NCBI RefSeq assembly: GCF_018371055.1
Contig: NZ_JAGYZD010000058.1
Coordinates: forward strand, 1-8,454
From: Finegoldia magna
GTDB lineage: Bacteria > Bacillota > Clostridia > Tissierellales > Peptoniphilaceae
DNA length: 8,454 nucleotides
Direction: 5' to 3'
Shown: positions 1 to 6,134 of the stretch, piece by piece
Layout: each line of letters begins with the position of its first letter
How positions within the stretch are numbered: the stretch's first letter is position 1
Notes under the pieces: model-generated
What the model was told of the DNA's origin: nothing
Databases searched by the model: none
What the model saw: the letters and a program-made list of their open reading frames with translations, nothing else
Translations under genes and position numbers: made by a program

Positions 1-1
1 G

Positions 2-217
2 CCAACTTATGCCATGAGAATTATAAATGCGAGAAAGTTTGCCAACCTCAAATACGACGATTTGATTTCTCTTAAAATTTCTGTGAAAAAAGCGAAGAAT
101 TTCATACTTGTCGGAGGAGTATACCGCGGACAAAAATACAGCACCCAAGACGATTTGCTGGACATTTTGAGAATACAAGAAGGAAAAAACGTCACACAAC
201 TTAGTTTTTTGGAGTAG
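2..217 (+). CDS. C-terminal part of a radical SAM DNA modification/repair protein (TIGR03916 type), cut by the window edge
   Basis: The frame is open from base 2, so this is the last 71 codons of a gene that begins outside the window; the ATG at 14 is very unlikely to be the real start. The visible tail, with INARKFANLKYDDL followed by SVKKAKNFI, matches the C-terminal end of the 'putative DNA modification/repair radical SAM protein' family as I remember it. In that family this tail follows a helix-hairpin-helix-like PGIG segment, consistent with DNA binding. The radical SAM cysteines are not visible. The stop (TAG, 215-217) lies 2 bp before the next ATG, and that next gene is the usual partner of this family, which strongly supports the call. 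Both genes are probably translated from one mRNA. The exact reaction of the family is not established. Confidence 0.75.
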   Translation, partial: PTYAMRIINARKFANLKYDDLISLKISVKKAKNFILVGGVYRGQKYSTQDDLLDILRIQEGKNVTQLSFLE

Positions 218-219
218 AT

Positions 220-948
220 ATGAGATACAGTTATGACAACAGCTTAGATGGTTTGTTCACGGTGATTTTTGAACAGTACAAACACATTGAAAATTCAATT
301 ATCGTTGTGAAATCAGAGCAATTGGATTTTTTGAATGATGACATATACGTTGAAACAAATACTGACAAATCATCACGTGTAAAAAAATCGATAATAGACA
401 CATTCGGATTCAACTTTTATCGTAGCATAAACTACGCATTTGTCTCAGAAAATCCCGACAAATCGACCATTATCGCTAAGACAATCAAAAATATGTACAC
501 ATACGGCTACAACTTCATCAACTCTTCCGACAAAATCGCTGTAGCATTCAACAGTCTGTGCAAATATTCAACAAGAGAACTCCACGCATACAAGGGTCTT
601 CTCAGATTTAAAGAAATCCAAGACAATTTCTTGTTCGCAGAATTCGAACCTAACAACGACATTTTGGAATTACTAACATATCATTTCAAAAACAGATTGA
701 GAAATGAAAAGTTTGTGATTTACGATAAGAGAAGAAACAAGTGCGCGATTTATGTGGACAATGATTTGGCATTTTACGATGTACAAGAAATTTTCAAAGA
801 AGAATCTGATGAAGAGAAAATGTTTGAAAATTGCTGGATAGAATTCTACAATTCAGTCGGGATAAAAGAACGCCAAAACCTCAAACTTATGCAGAATAAT
901 ATGCCGAAAAGATACTGGAAATATTTACCCGAAAAAAACAAAATTTAA
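220..948 (+). CDS. TIGR03915/DUF4130-family putative DNA metabolism protein, partner of the radical SAM protein
   Basis: The protein has 242 residues, a normal length for the stand-alone form of this family. Recognisable blocks are ELHAYKGLLRF (120-130), FAEFEPNND (139-147), the HF..R segment (H155, F156, R159), the FVIYDKRR stretch (165-172) and the C-terminal block with IKERQN and MPKRYWKYLPE (215-238). They follow the order I recall for DUF4130. In other bacteria this domain is found beside the TIGR03916 radical SAM protein or fused to a UdgX-type uracil-DNA glycosylase, so a role in DNA repair is inferred. No glycosylase domain is fused here. No signal peptide or membrane segment is seen. 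A GGAG at 210-213, inside the end of the upstream gene, serves as ribosome binding site, and the 2-bp gap suggests translational coupling. The catalytic role, if any, is unknown. Confidence 0.8.
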   Translation: MRYSYDNSLDGLFTVIFEQYKHIENSIIVVKSEQLDFLNDDIYVETNTDKSSRVKKSIIDTFGFNFYRSINYAFVSENPDKSTIIAKTIKNMYTYGYNFINSSDKIAVAFNSLCKYSTRELHAYKGLLRFKEIQDNFLFAEFEPNNDILELLTYHFKNRLRNEKFVIYDKRRNKCAIYVDNDLAFYDVQEIFKEESDEEKMFENCWIEFYNSVGIKERQNLKLMQNNMPKRYWKYLPEKNKI

Positions 949-951
949 ATT

Positions 952-979
952 TTGATTTTTAGCGAATTTTTTGTATAAT
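952..979 (+). promoter_or_regulatory. Promoter of the FxLYD protein gene
   Basis: TTGATT at 952-957 and a perfect TATAAT at 974-979 are separated by 16 bp, giving a likely transcription start near 986 and a leader of about 50 nt. The promoter lies just after the stop of the DUF4130 gene, so the next gene is its own transcription unit. No strong terminator is seen between the two genes, only an AT-rich palindrome around 940-955. Confidence 0.65.
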
Positions 980-1035
980 AGTATTAATAAATGTTACATA
1001 TTTTCATTTATTGATAAAATTTTAGGAGGAAAAAA

Positions 1036-1530
1036 ATGAAGAAAACAGTTAAGGGAGAAGACGGAAAAGAATACACAATGAAAGAGAAAAAACCTTTTTA
1101 TAAGAAGGTATGGTTTTGGGCACTTATAGTTATAGTTATTATTGCAGTAGCATCTCAAGGCAACAAGAAACCAGAAACTACAGTTAACGGTGAACAAACT
1201 AAAACGGAAGAATCTACTAATAAAACAGAAAAAAAAGAAGAAACTAAGGAACCAGAAAAACCAAAATATGAATTGACTCAAGTAAAACAAGAATCAGATG
1301 AATTTTCAACATATGTAACTGGTGTATTAAAAAATAACTCCGGTTCTGATAAAGGGTATATTCAAATTGAATTTCCTGTATATGATAAAGACGGAAATAA
1401 ATTAGATTCAGCTTTCGCTAATGTTACGGAACTAAAGAAAGATAAAACATGGAAATTCAAAGCTGTATATTTAGGAACAGAAAAAGATGTAAAAGTTGAC
1501 TTAAAAGATCCTAAAGTATCAGGATTTTAA
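1036..1530 (+). CDS. Single-pass membrane protein with an extracellular FxLYD domain
   Basis: The protein has 164 residues. The N-terminus carries KGEDGKEYTMKEKKPFYKK, then a membrane helix at about 25-40 (VWFWALIVIVIIAVAS), a charged, low-complexity K/E/T linker (41-78) and a C-terminal beta-type domain (about 79-158). That domain has YVTGVLKNNSG (93-103) and FPVYDKDGNKLDSA (113-126), followed by TWKFKA (138-143), the pattern of the FxLYD family. The positive residues before the helix suggest an N-in topology with the domain outside the membrane. FxLYD proteins are common small envelope proteins in Firmicutes and have no defined enzymatic role. The start is fixed by AGGAGG at 1024-1029, 6 bp before ATG. 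The gene has its own promoter upstream and a terminator at 1553-1584. Confidence 0.8.
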   Translation: MKKTVKGEDGKEYTMKEKKPFYKKVWFWALIVIVIIAVASQGNKKPETTVNGEQTKTEESTNKTEKKEETKEPEKPKYELTQVKQESDEFSTYVTGVLKNNSGSDKGYIQIEFPVYDKDGNKLDSAFANVTELKKDKTWKFKAVYLGTEKDVKVDLKDPKVSGF

Positions 1531-1552
1531 TAACACAATACTAATAAACTTC

Positions 1553-1584
1553 AAAAAATCCCTGAGCAATGCTCAGGGATTTTT
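1553..1584. terminator. Bidirectional Rho-independent terminator between converging units
   Basis: A perfect 9-bp stem, TCCCTGAGC (1559-1567) with GCTCAGGGA (1571-1579), has a 3-nt AAT loop, an A6 run on the left (1553-1558) and a T5 run on the right (1580-1584). It works in both directions: it ends the FxLYD gene on the plus strand and the tRNA-Arg transcript on the minus strand. The right T run directly touches the tRNA 3' CCA. Confidence 0.92.
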
Positions 1585-1659
1585 GGTACTCCCACCCGGA
1601 TTCGAACCGGGGATGCCCCCTTAGGAGGGGGGTATTATATCCAGCTTAATTATGGAAGC
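1584..1659 (-). tRNA. tRNA-Arg (anticodon CCT), CCA encoded
   Basis: On the minus strand a full cloverleaf can be folded. The acceptor GCTTCCA (1659-1653) pairs with TGGGAGT (1594-1588), including two G-U pairs. The D stem is ATTA/TAAT with a loop containing GG. The anticodon stem is CCCCC/GGGGG around the 7-nt loop CTCCTAA, giving anticodon CCT with U33 in place. The variable loop has 4 nt, and the T arm is CCCGG-TTCGAAT-CCGGG. The discriminator is A and CCA is encoded (1586-1584). It reads the AGG arginine codon. It lies 23 bp after the dacA stop, and no clear promoter of its own is visible, so it may be transcribed by read-through from dacA. Confidence 0.95.
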
Positions 1660-1661
1660 AC

Positions 1662-1684
1662 ATAAAACCGACTCAAATCGGCTT
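1662..1684 (-). terminator. Weak hairpin at the end of the D-Ala-D-Ala carboxypeptidase gene
   Basis: On the minus strand AAGCCGA (1684-1678) pairs with TCGGTTT (1671-1665), with one G-U pair and a 6-nt loop, followed by only about four T. It overlaps the dacA stop codon and lies just before tRNA-Arg. It may be a leaky terminator or a processing site; the short T run makes full termination doubtful. Confidence 0.4.
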
Positions 1685-2867
1685 ATGATACAAGAAGTGC
1701 TTCTAATAATTCGTAAGTGTATTTGGCACTTCTTTTTATTCTGGTTAATGTGTCTGCTTTTTCGTAAGGTTTTTTGACAACGAGACTTACTTCTCTCTTG
1801 TCGCCTTTTCCAGTGTCGATTACAACTTTTCCGACGATTTGTCCTTTTTTCAAAGGAGCTTTCAAGTCTTTTTTGATGTCGACTTTTTGTTGCAGACCTG
1901 TTTTTGTATTATACAAAATGGATACGTCTTCTGTCGGATAAATCTCAACGTTTTTGTCAACAACGCTGTTGACTGATTTCGTTTCGATTGGTTTTTCGCT
2001 GTTTAATATATTAATTGGCTCAAATGAATTTCTGACGTACTCCAATATTATTTTTTGGTAAGTATTTCTATCGTATTTTGTGGGAGCTCCCATCAATACG
2101 GAAACTACTTTGTTGTTCGGATTGTTTGATTTCAAACTCATCGTAGTTATCAAACAGTATCCAGCTTTTTCAGTTGTTCCTGTTTTAAATCCATCTACGC
2201 CTTCGATTTTTCCTAAAAATGGAACTGTAGTCACGCCTTCGTATTTTCTAGACGGCATACTAAGTTTTTGTGTTTTTGTGTAATTTAAAACTTGTGGGTA
2301 ATTGTTGATTGTATAAGTGGTTAATTTCGCCAAATCTTTTGCACTCATCATGTTTTCCTTGTCGTTTTCAGGATAACCTGATGCAGAATAAAACTTCGCA
2401 GATTCCAATTCTAATTCGGCTGCTTTTTTGTTCATTCTTTGGACAAATTTTTCCACAGATCCTTCTGATTTTACTGCTAATTCGTCTGCGGCGTCATTTC
2501 CACTTACGATCATCATTCCCCTTATCAAATCATTTACAGTTACTTCTTCGCCTTTTTTAAGTTGCATAGTACTCGCTTCAGGCTTTGCGTATTGTGTTTG
2601 GATTTTGATTTTATCGTCGAGCTTGTATTTGTTTGCGTTGATATCTTCCATAACTAAAACATAAGTCATGATTTTAGTAAGCGATGCTATAGCATAAGGT
2701 TTGTTTTCGTTGTAATTCAACAATTCTTGGGAATAATCCTGTTCAATTGCGTAATACGCTTTTACTTTGTCTTCAAATCCCAACTTAGAGTCCGCTTTTG
2801 ATAATGCAGGTTGAAATACAATAGCAAGTATTAACATTAAGGGTATTATTTTTTTAATACTCTTCAT
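1683..2867 (-). CDS. dacA: D-alanyl-D-alanine carboxypeptidase (low-molecular-weight penicillin-binding protein, PBP5/DacA type)
   Basis: The 394-residue protein trims the terminal D-Ala from peptidoglycan pentapeptides at the outer face of the membrane. A signal peptide spans about 1-25, with likely cleavage after SKA. All three serine-peptidase S11 motifs are present: SLTK (62-65, nucleophile S62), SGN (122-124) and KTGT (228-231). A PBP5-type C-terminal beta domain follows at about 285-375, and the end (about 376-394, TLTRIKRSAKYTYELLEALL) looks like the amphipathic helix that anchors these enzymes. The length is normal and no key residue is missing. The start is ATG at 2867, preceded by GAGGTG, which overlaps the stop of the upstream glycosyltransferase; the gap is only 8 bp, so the two genes are one operon. 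The symbol is a family-level guess among paralogues (dacA/dacB/dacF). Confidence 0.93.
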   Translation of the reverse strand: MKSIKKIIPLMLILAIVFQPALSKADSKLGFEDKVKAYYAIEQDYSQELLNYNENKPYAIASLTKIMTYVLVMEDINANKYKLDDKIKIQTQYAKPEASTMQLKKGEEVTVNDLIRGMMIVSGNDAADELAVKSEGSVEKFVQRMNKKAAELELESAKFYSASGYPENDKENMMSAKDLAKLTTYTINNYPQVLNYTKTQKLSMPSRKYEGVTTVPFLGKIEGVDGFKTGTTEKAGYCLITTMSLKSNNPNNKVVSVLMGAPTKYDRNTYQKIILEYVRNSFEPINILNSEKPIETKSVNSVVDKNVEIYPTEDVSILYNTKTGLQQKVDIKKDLKAPLKKGQIVGKVVIDTGKGDKREVSLVVKKPYEKADTLTRIKRSAKYTYELLEALLVS

Positions 2868-2875
2868 TTCTCACC

Positions 2876-4012
2876 TCATCTTTCCGATATAACTTCTTCG
2901 TACACTTTTATTACATCATCTGTAATTTTTTCTTCGGAATATACTTCTTTGATATCGTGTGATATTTTTTCCCTGTCGTATTTTTCAATATTGTCGTGCA
3001 TATATCTTAACGCTTCGGCTAATTTCTCAACGTTAAATCTATCAACCAATATCCCATTTTCTTCATTTATTAAATGTTCTGGCCCACCGCATTTACTTGC
3101 GACCACAGGAAGTCCCGCGGACAACGCCTCCAAATACGCCAACCCAAAAGTTTCTGAATACGAATACAAGCAAAACATATCCGCATTATTGTAGCCCTCA
3201 ACGATTTTTTCTCTTTTTGTTGATCCAGGAAGAAATACTTGGTCTGTCAAATTAAACTCTTCGACCATTTTAAGTAACGGTTTTCTCAAAAATCCGTCCC
3301 CATAAATCGTAAGCTTCACATTTCTATCGTTTGAAAAAGCAATGTTAAACGCTTCGATTAATTCTTTCGGACCTTTTGTCGTGATTACATTCCCAGTGGA
3401 TACGATGTTGAAGATGTCTCCTCTTTTGAAATTCTCATTATTTTTGAAAATCGTAAGATTTGGAATAATCGCAATTTCAGTGGAATCTTTTCCAAATTCT
3501 TCTTTGATTTTCTCTTTGAATTTGGGACTTACAGTTATAAGCCCGTCTGTCCTATCGTAAGTTTCTTCGGCAATTCTTCTGTAAGAAGGTTTGATAGTGT
3601 CTTGGTTTACAACAGAATTGCATTCAGTAAGTACGAATGGAATGTTCAACTCTTTTGCAAGTTTGGATGCGTAGTATCCTTGGTCTGTAAAATAAGTGTG
3701 GATTACATCCGGTCTTCCTTCGATTTTCTCCACTTTTTTGTAGAAATGTCTAAGTACCAAATAAGAAAAGTCATAAAGGCTTTTGAAGATATATCTTCCA
3801 ATCGGAAAATGAAAGGAATACACTTTGACATTATCTTTTATAAAATATTCACTTTTATATTTGCGAAAACGTCTAAGTGATCTGAAATCAAGAGCAATCA
3901 ACACAACTTCTACGCCTTTTTTGGCTAGTGCAATTGCCTGATCCAATTCAAATATTCCGTTCATTTTGTATTTATCCGTCGGATATCCTCTAGCGATTAT
4001 ATAAGCCTTCAT
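2876..4012 (-). CDS. GT4-family glycosyltransferase, probably for a cell-envelope polysaccharide or glycolipid
   Basis: The protein has 378 residues and the GT-B two-domain form. The N-terminal domain (about 1-185) begins with a Rossmann strand, MKAYIIARGYPT, and a glycine acceptor-side loop (NGIF, 18-21), and includes PDVIHTYFTD (101-110). The C-terminal domain (about 198-378) has IVSTGNVITTKGPKELIEAF (203-222), TIYGDG (235-240) and the EX7E motif in SETFGLAYLEALSAG (E287 and E295), which binds the nucleotide sugar in retaining GT4 enzymes. No signal peptide or membrane helix is seen, so it acts on the cytoplasmic face. It follows serS by 27 bp with AGGAAAAG as ribosome binding site and precedes dacA by 8 bp, so a cell-wall role is likely. 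Sugar donor and acceptor cannot be told from the sequence; the N-terminus recalls TuaC-like proteins. Confidence 0.88.
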   Translation of the reverse strand: MKAYIIARGYPTDKYKMNGIFELDQAIALAKKGVEVVLIALDFRSLRRFRKYKSEYFIKDNVKVYSFHFPIGRYIFKSLYDFSYLVLRHFYKKVEKIEGRPDVIHTYFTDQGYYASKLAKELNIPFVLTECNSVVNQDTIKPSYRRIAEETYDRTDGLITVSPKFKEKIKEEFGKDSTEIAIIPNLTIFKNNENFKRGDIFNIVSTGNVITTKGPKELIEAFNIAFSNDRNVKLTIYGDGFLRKPLLKMVEEFNLTDQVFLPGSTKREKIVEGYNNADMFCLYSYSETFGLAYLEALSAGLPVVASKCGGPEHLINEENGILVDRFNVEKLAEALRYMHDNIEKYDREKISHDIKEVYSEEKITDDVIKVYEEVISER

Positions 4013-4039
4013 TTCTTTTCCTATCTTAATTTTAGTTTA

Positions 4040-5305
4040 CTAGTCTATTATATCAAATCCTGTGTATTTTTGTAGCACTTCAGGAATTTTTATACTTCCG
4101 TCAGCTTGTTGATAGTTTTCGATTACAGCTGCAAAACAACGTCCAATAGCAAGTCCTGAACCGTTTAATGTGTGAACGTATTGTGGCTTATTATTTTCGT
4201 CACGATATCTTATATTTGCACGTCTTGCTTGGAAATCTTCAAAATTTGAACAGCTTGAGATTTCAACGTATCTGTTGTAGCTTGGCATCCACACTTCAAC
4301 GTCGTAAGTCATTGCAGATGAGAATCCCAAATCTCCAGAGCAAAGTCTAACAACTCTGTATGGAATTTCCAACAATTGCAAGATTTCTTCTGCGTTATTC
4401 GTAAGTTTTTCTAATTCGTCATAACTTGTAGAAGGTTCAACAAATTTTACCATTTCGACTTTTTCAAATTGGTGATTTCTAATCAAACCTCTCGTGTCAC
4501 GTCCAGCACTTCCAGCTTCTCTTCTGAAACATTGAGTAAACGCTGTATAATAAATTGGCAAACTTCCTTGTTCCAAAATTTCTCCTGCCAATAAATTAGT
4601 TACAGGAACTTCTGCAGTAGGAGCAAGATACATGTCGTCTTTTTCGCAGTAAAACATATCTTCTTTGAATTTTGGAATTTGACCTGTACCCATCATCGCA
4701 CTTGGACTCATCAATACTGGAGTATTCATTTCAGTGTAACCTTGTTTATCAGTGTGAAGATCCACCATGAAATTCATCAAAGCTCTTTCAAGTCGTGCGC
4801 CTTTTCCTTTGAACACGCTAAATCTTGATTTGGAAATCTTAGTTGCTCTTTCGAAATCCAAAATATCCAAGTCAACGCCCAAATCCCAGTGAGCCTTAAT
4901 ATCAAAATCAAATTTTCTTGGTTCGCCCCATTTTCTCATTTCCAAATTCTCAGTATCATCCAAACCAACAGGAACATCTTTGTTAGGAGTGTTTGGAATT
5001 TCCATCAAATATTCTCTGATTTCTTCGTCGATATCTTTCAAATCGTCATCCATAGATTTGATATCATCAGATAACTTCTTCAAGTTTTTGAAAAGTTCTG
5101 TAGTATCTTCTCCGTTTTTCTTCATTTGTGGAACTTGTTTAGATAATTTGTTTTGTTCCGCCTTCATTGATTCTACTTTTTGAATAACTTCACGTCTTTT
5201 TTCATCAGTATCCAAAAGTTTTTGAATTGGATATTCTCCTCTTCTTTTTTTAAGCGCTTCAACGATTTCTTCTGGATTGTTTCTAATTCTTTTAATATCT
5301 AACAT
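4040..5305 (-). CDS. serS: Seryl-tRNA synthetase
   Basis: This class II synthetase attaches serine to tRNA-Ser in the cytoplasm. From the ATG at 5305 it has 421 residues, the usual size. The N-terminal helical arm that grips the long variable arm of tRNA-Ser is visible at about 28-100 as charged heptad-like helices. The catalytic core has motif 1 near 172-201, the serine-site segment APTAEVP (228-234), motif 2 with [14 protein letters not shown] (260-273) and motif 3 with [10 protein letters not shown] (381-390, arginine 389). The start [12 protein letters not shown] is the standard SerRS N-terminus and has AAGGAG 6 bp upstream. A longer in-frame TTG start at 5326 would run through that ribosome binding site and is not credible. 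The gene is preceded by a serine T-box leader, so it is expected to rise when uncharged tRNA-Ser builds up. Confidence 0.97.
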   Translation of the reverse strand: MLDIKRIRNNPEEIVEALKKRRGEYPIQKLLDTDEKRREVIQKVESMKAEQNKLSKQVPQMKKNGEDTTELFKNLKKLSDDIKSMDDDLKDIDEEIREYLMEIPNTPNKDVPVGLDDTENLEMRKWGEPRKFDFDIKAHWDLGVDLDILDFERATKISKSRFSVFKGKGARLERALMNFMVDLHTDKQGYTEMNTPVLMSPSAMMGTGQIPKFKEDMFYCEKDDMYLAPTAEVPVTNLLAGEILEQGSLPIYYTAFTQCFRREAGSAGRDTRGLIRNHQFEKVEMVKFVEPSTSYDELEKLTNNAEEILQLLEIPYRVVRLCSGDLGFSSAMTYDVEVWMPSYNRYVEISSCSNFEDFQARRANIRYRDENNKPQYVHTLNGSGLAIGRCFAAVIENYQQADGSIKIPEVLQKYTGFDIID

Positions 5306-5327
5306 AACTTTCTCCTTATAAAACAAT

Positions 5328-5390
5328 AAAAAAACTCATACCAAGGGACGAAAATTACGTTTCCGCGACTGCCACCCTAATTAGCATAAG
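5328..5390 (-). terminator. T-box attenuator: terminator competing with the antiterminator
   Basis: On the minus strand CTTATGCTAATTAGGG (5390-5375) pairs with CCCTTGGTATGAG (5347-5335) to give about 13 pairs with a small bulge, followed by seven T (5334-5328). The stem captures the 5' part of the T-box sequence, so terminator and antiterminator exclude each other. The alternative antiterminator uses AGGG/CCCT around the bulged TGGCAGT. The U run ends 22 bp before the serS start codon. Confidence 0.85.
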
Positions 5391-5519
5391 CTCTCTCAAC
5401 TAATAACGCATAGAAGTTAGATTCATTATCTTCATATACTTATTCGCACCACACATAAGCTCTCTGAATTACTCCAATAATTACTATTTCTTCATCAACT
5501 GCAATATTCAACTATATTA
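5328..5519 (-). promoter_or_regulatory. Serine T-box riboswitch leader of serS
   Basis: The leader contains the conserved T-box AGGGTGGCAGTCGCGG (5378-5363). Upstream is a Stem I with the AGTA loop-E element, the AGAGAGC bulge motif (5465-5459) and GGTGCGAATAAG in its distal part. The predicted specifier, in GAA-TCT-A, is TCT (5421-5419), a serine codon. In the T-box bulge the variable base after TGG is C, which pairs with G73 of a tRNA-Ser end GCCA; this independently supports serine. Uncharged tRNA-Ser should stabilise the antiterminator and allow transcription into serS and the genes behind it. Confidence 0.93.
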
Positions 5520-5525
5520 ATGTAT

Positions 5526-5555
5526 ATTTTACCACAAACTATCTAGTTATGTCAA
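5526..5555 (-). promoter_or_regulatory. Promoter of the serS operon
   Basis: On the minus strand a perfect -35 TTGACA (5555-5550) and a -10 TAAAAT (5531-5526) with an extended TG element are spaced by 18 bp. The expected transcription start is near 5519, which places it at the beginning of the T-box leader. Confidence 0.85.
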
Positions 5556-5616
5556 TGTATAGCTCAATTACAACGTTTTTAGATTTTTAATTGCATATTA
5601 GAGATAATTTGTATAC

Positions 5617-5836
5617 TAGCATTTTGCACGAACATCTGACTACAAAAACAAAGAAATTCATCGCTTGTGAACCTAAAATCTCAAGCGCAGCTTCGCTTTG
5701 GCGCGAATGAGATTTTTGACGGTTCCCTTCGCTGGAATTTCTGATTGTTTTTTCCGTATGATGTTCTTAGCAAAAACGCTAATATGATTTAATTAATACT
5801 ATAAATTTTCAAAAAACACAAACGTGCAAATTGCTA
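5617..5836. repeat. Inverted-repeat-bounded, non-coding element (MITE-like candidate)
   Basis: TAGCATTTTGCACG (5617-5630) and TAGCAATTTGCACG on the opposite strand (5836-5823) agree at 13 of 14 positions and enclose 220 bp without a gene. Both ends carry a TA at the outer edge, as left by TA-targeting transposases. The call rests only on the two ends; no second copy is present in this window. Confidence 0.35.
5644..5753. repeat. Long imperfect hairpin (about 110 nt)
   Basis: Nested complementary blocks occur in mirror order: an A-rich outer arm with GAAATTC (5653-5659) against GAATTTC (5735-5741); GAACC (5669-5673) against GGTTC (5721-5725); AAAATCTCA (5675-5683) against TGAGATTTT (5708-5716), a perfect 9 bp; and GCGC (5685-5688) against GCGC (5701-5704). 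A T run follows on the plus strand (5748-5753). It could be an RNA structure, a terminator or a palindromic repeat. Confidence 0.6.
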
Positions 5837-5894
5837 ATCTGACTTGTAAGCTTTATTAAGTCTTGTCACCAATATGACCAACTTTTTCGTAAAC

Positions 5895-5934
5895 AAAAAA
5901 CACCAAGCTCATCTCACAAGATTTGCTCAGTGTT
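5895..5934 (-). terminator. Rho-independent terminator of the small membrane protein unit
   Basis: On the minus strand AACACTGAGC (5934-5925) pairs with GCTTGGTGTT (5908-5899), 10 pairs with two G-U. Beyond an AA/GA internal loop ATCT pairs with AGAT. Six T follow (5900-5895). It lies only 5 bp after the stop of the 60-residue protein. Confidence 0.85.
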
Positions 5935-5939
5935 ATTTT

Positions 5940-6122
5940 CTACATATCTTTGTCTGCATTTTGGAAAAATTTTGCTACATATCCTATTACTACTAAAACC
6001 AAGAATACTTTCATCAAGAATTTTAAAATACTAACAGTTATTCCCATAATTCCCATCATGATATTCAAAGCCAAAATAGCCAAGAATATGTACAAAATGT
6101 ATTTTAAATATTTGTTATCCAT
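5940..6122 (-). CDS. Small hydrophobic membrane protein (60 aa), unknown function
   Basis: The family is not recognised. After a short polar start (MDNKY) the protein is almost entirely hydrophobic, with two likely membrane helices (about 6-28 and 33-53) and a polar tail ending in NADKDM. Its second half, SILKFLMKVFLVLVVIGYV, resembles the end of the protein encoded just upstream (SFLKVFIKIALAVLVIRFI), so the two may be paralogues. AAGGAAG lies 6 bp before the ATG. The gap to the upstream gene is 12 bp and a terminator follows within 5 bp, which together support a real gene in a two-gene unit. Small membrane proteins of this type sometimes act in envelope stress, but nothing here proves that. 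Confidence 0.7.
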   Translation of the reverse strand: MDNKYLKYILYIFLAILALNIMMGIMGITVSILKFLMKVFLVLVVIGYVAKFFQNADKDM

Positions 6123-6134
6123 ACTCCACTTCCT

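Larger units (their letters stand above)
5556..5894. other. Gene-free stretch with a possible decayed repeat element
   Basis: No credible coding region is seen on either strand. The stretch lies between the serS promoter and the terminator of the small membrane protein unit. It contains a pair of 14-bp inverted repeats (5617-5630 and 5823-5836), a long imperfect hairpin (5644-5753), a small hairpin TTAGC/GCTAA around 5771-5786, and an 8-bp direct repeat ATCTGACT (5634-5641 and 5837-5844). The hairpin apex is clearly richer in GC than the surrounding DNA. Confidence 0.6.

Noticed and set aside
994..1290. Minus-strand open frame of 98 codons, rich in F and L
   Set aside because: It lies opposite the well-supported FxLYD gene; its composition is just the complement of lysine- and glutamate-rich codons, and it has no good start signal.
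2080..2664. Several plus-strand open frames opposite the carboxypeptidase gene
   Set aside because: They overlap a gene with all three catalytic motifs, overlap each other in different frames, and show no recognisable domain.
5306..5326. Longer serS start (TTG at 5326)
   Set aside because: The extension would translate through the AAGGAG ribosome binding site, and the SerRS N-terminus MLDIKRIR begins at 5305.
5385..5465. Repeated AGAGAGCTTATG as the start of a CRISPR array or operator pair
   Set aside because: There are only two short copies, and both fall within functional parts of the T-box leader; no further spacing pattern exists.
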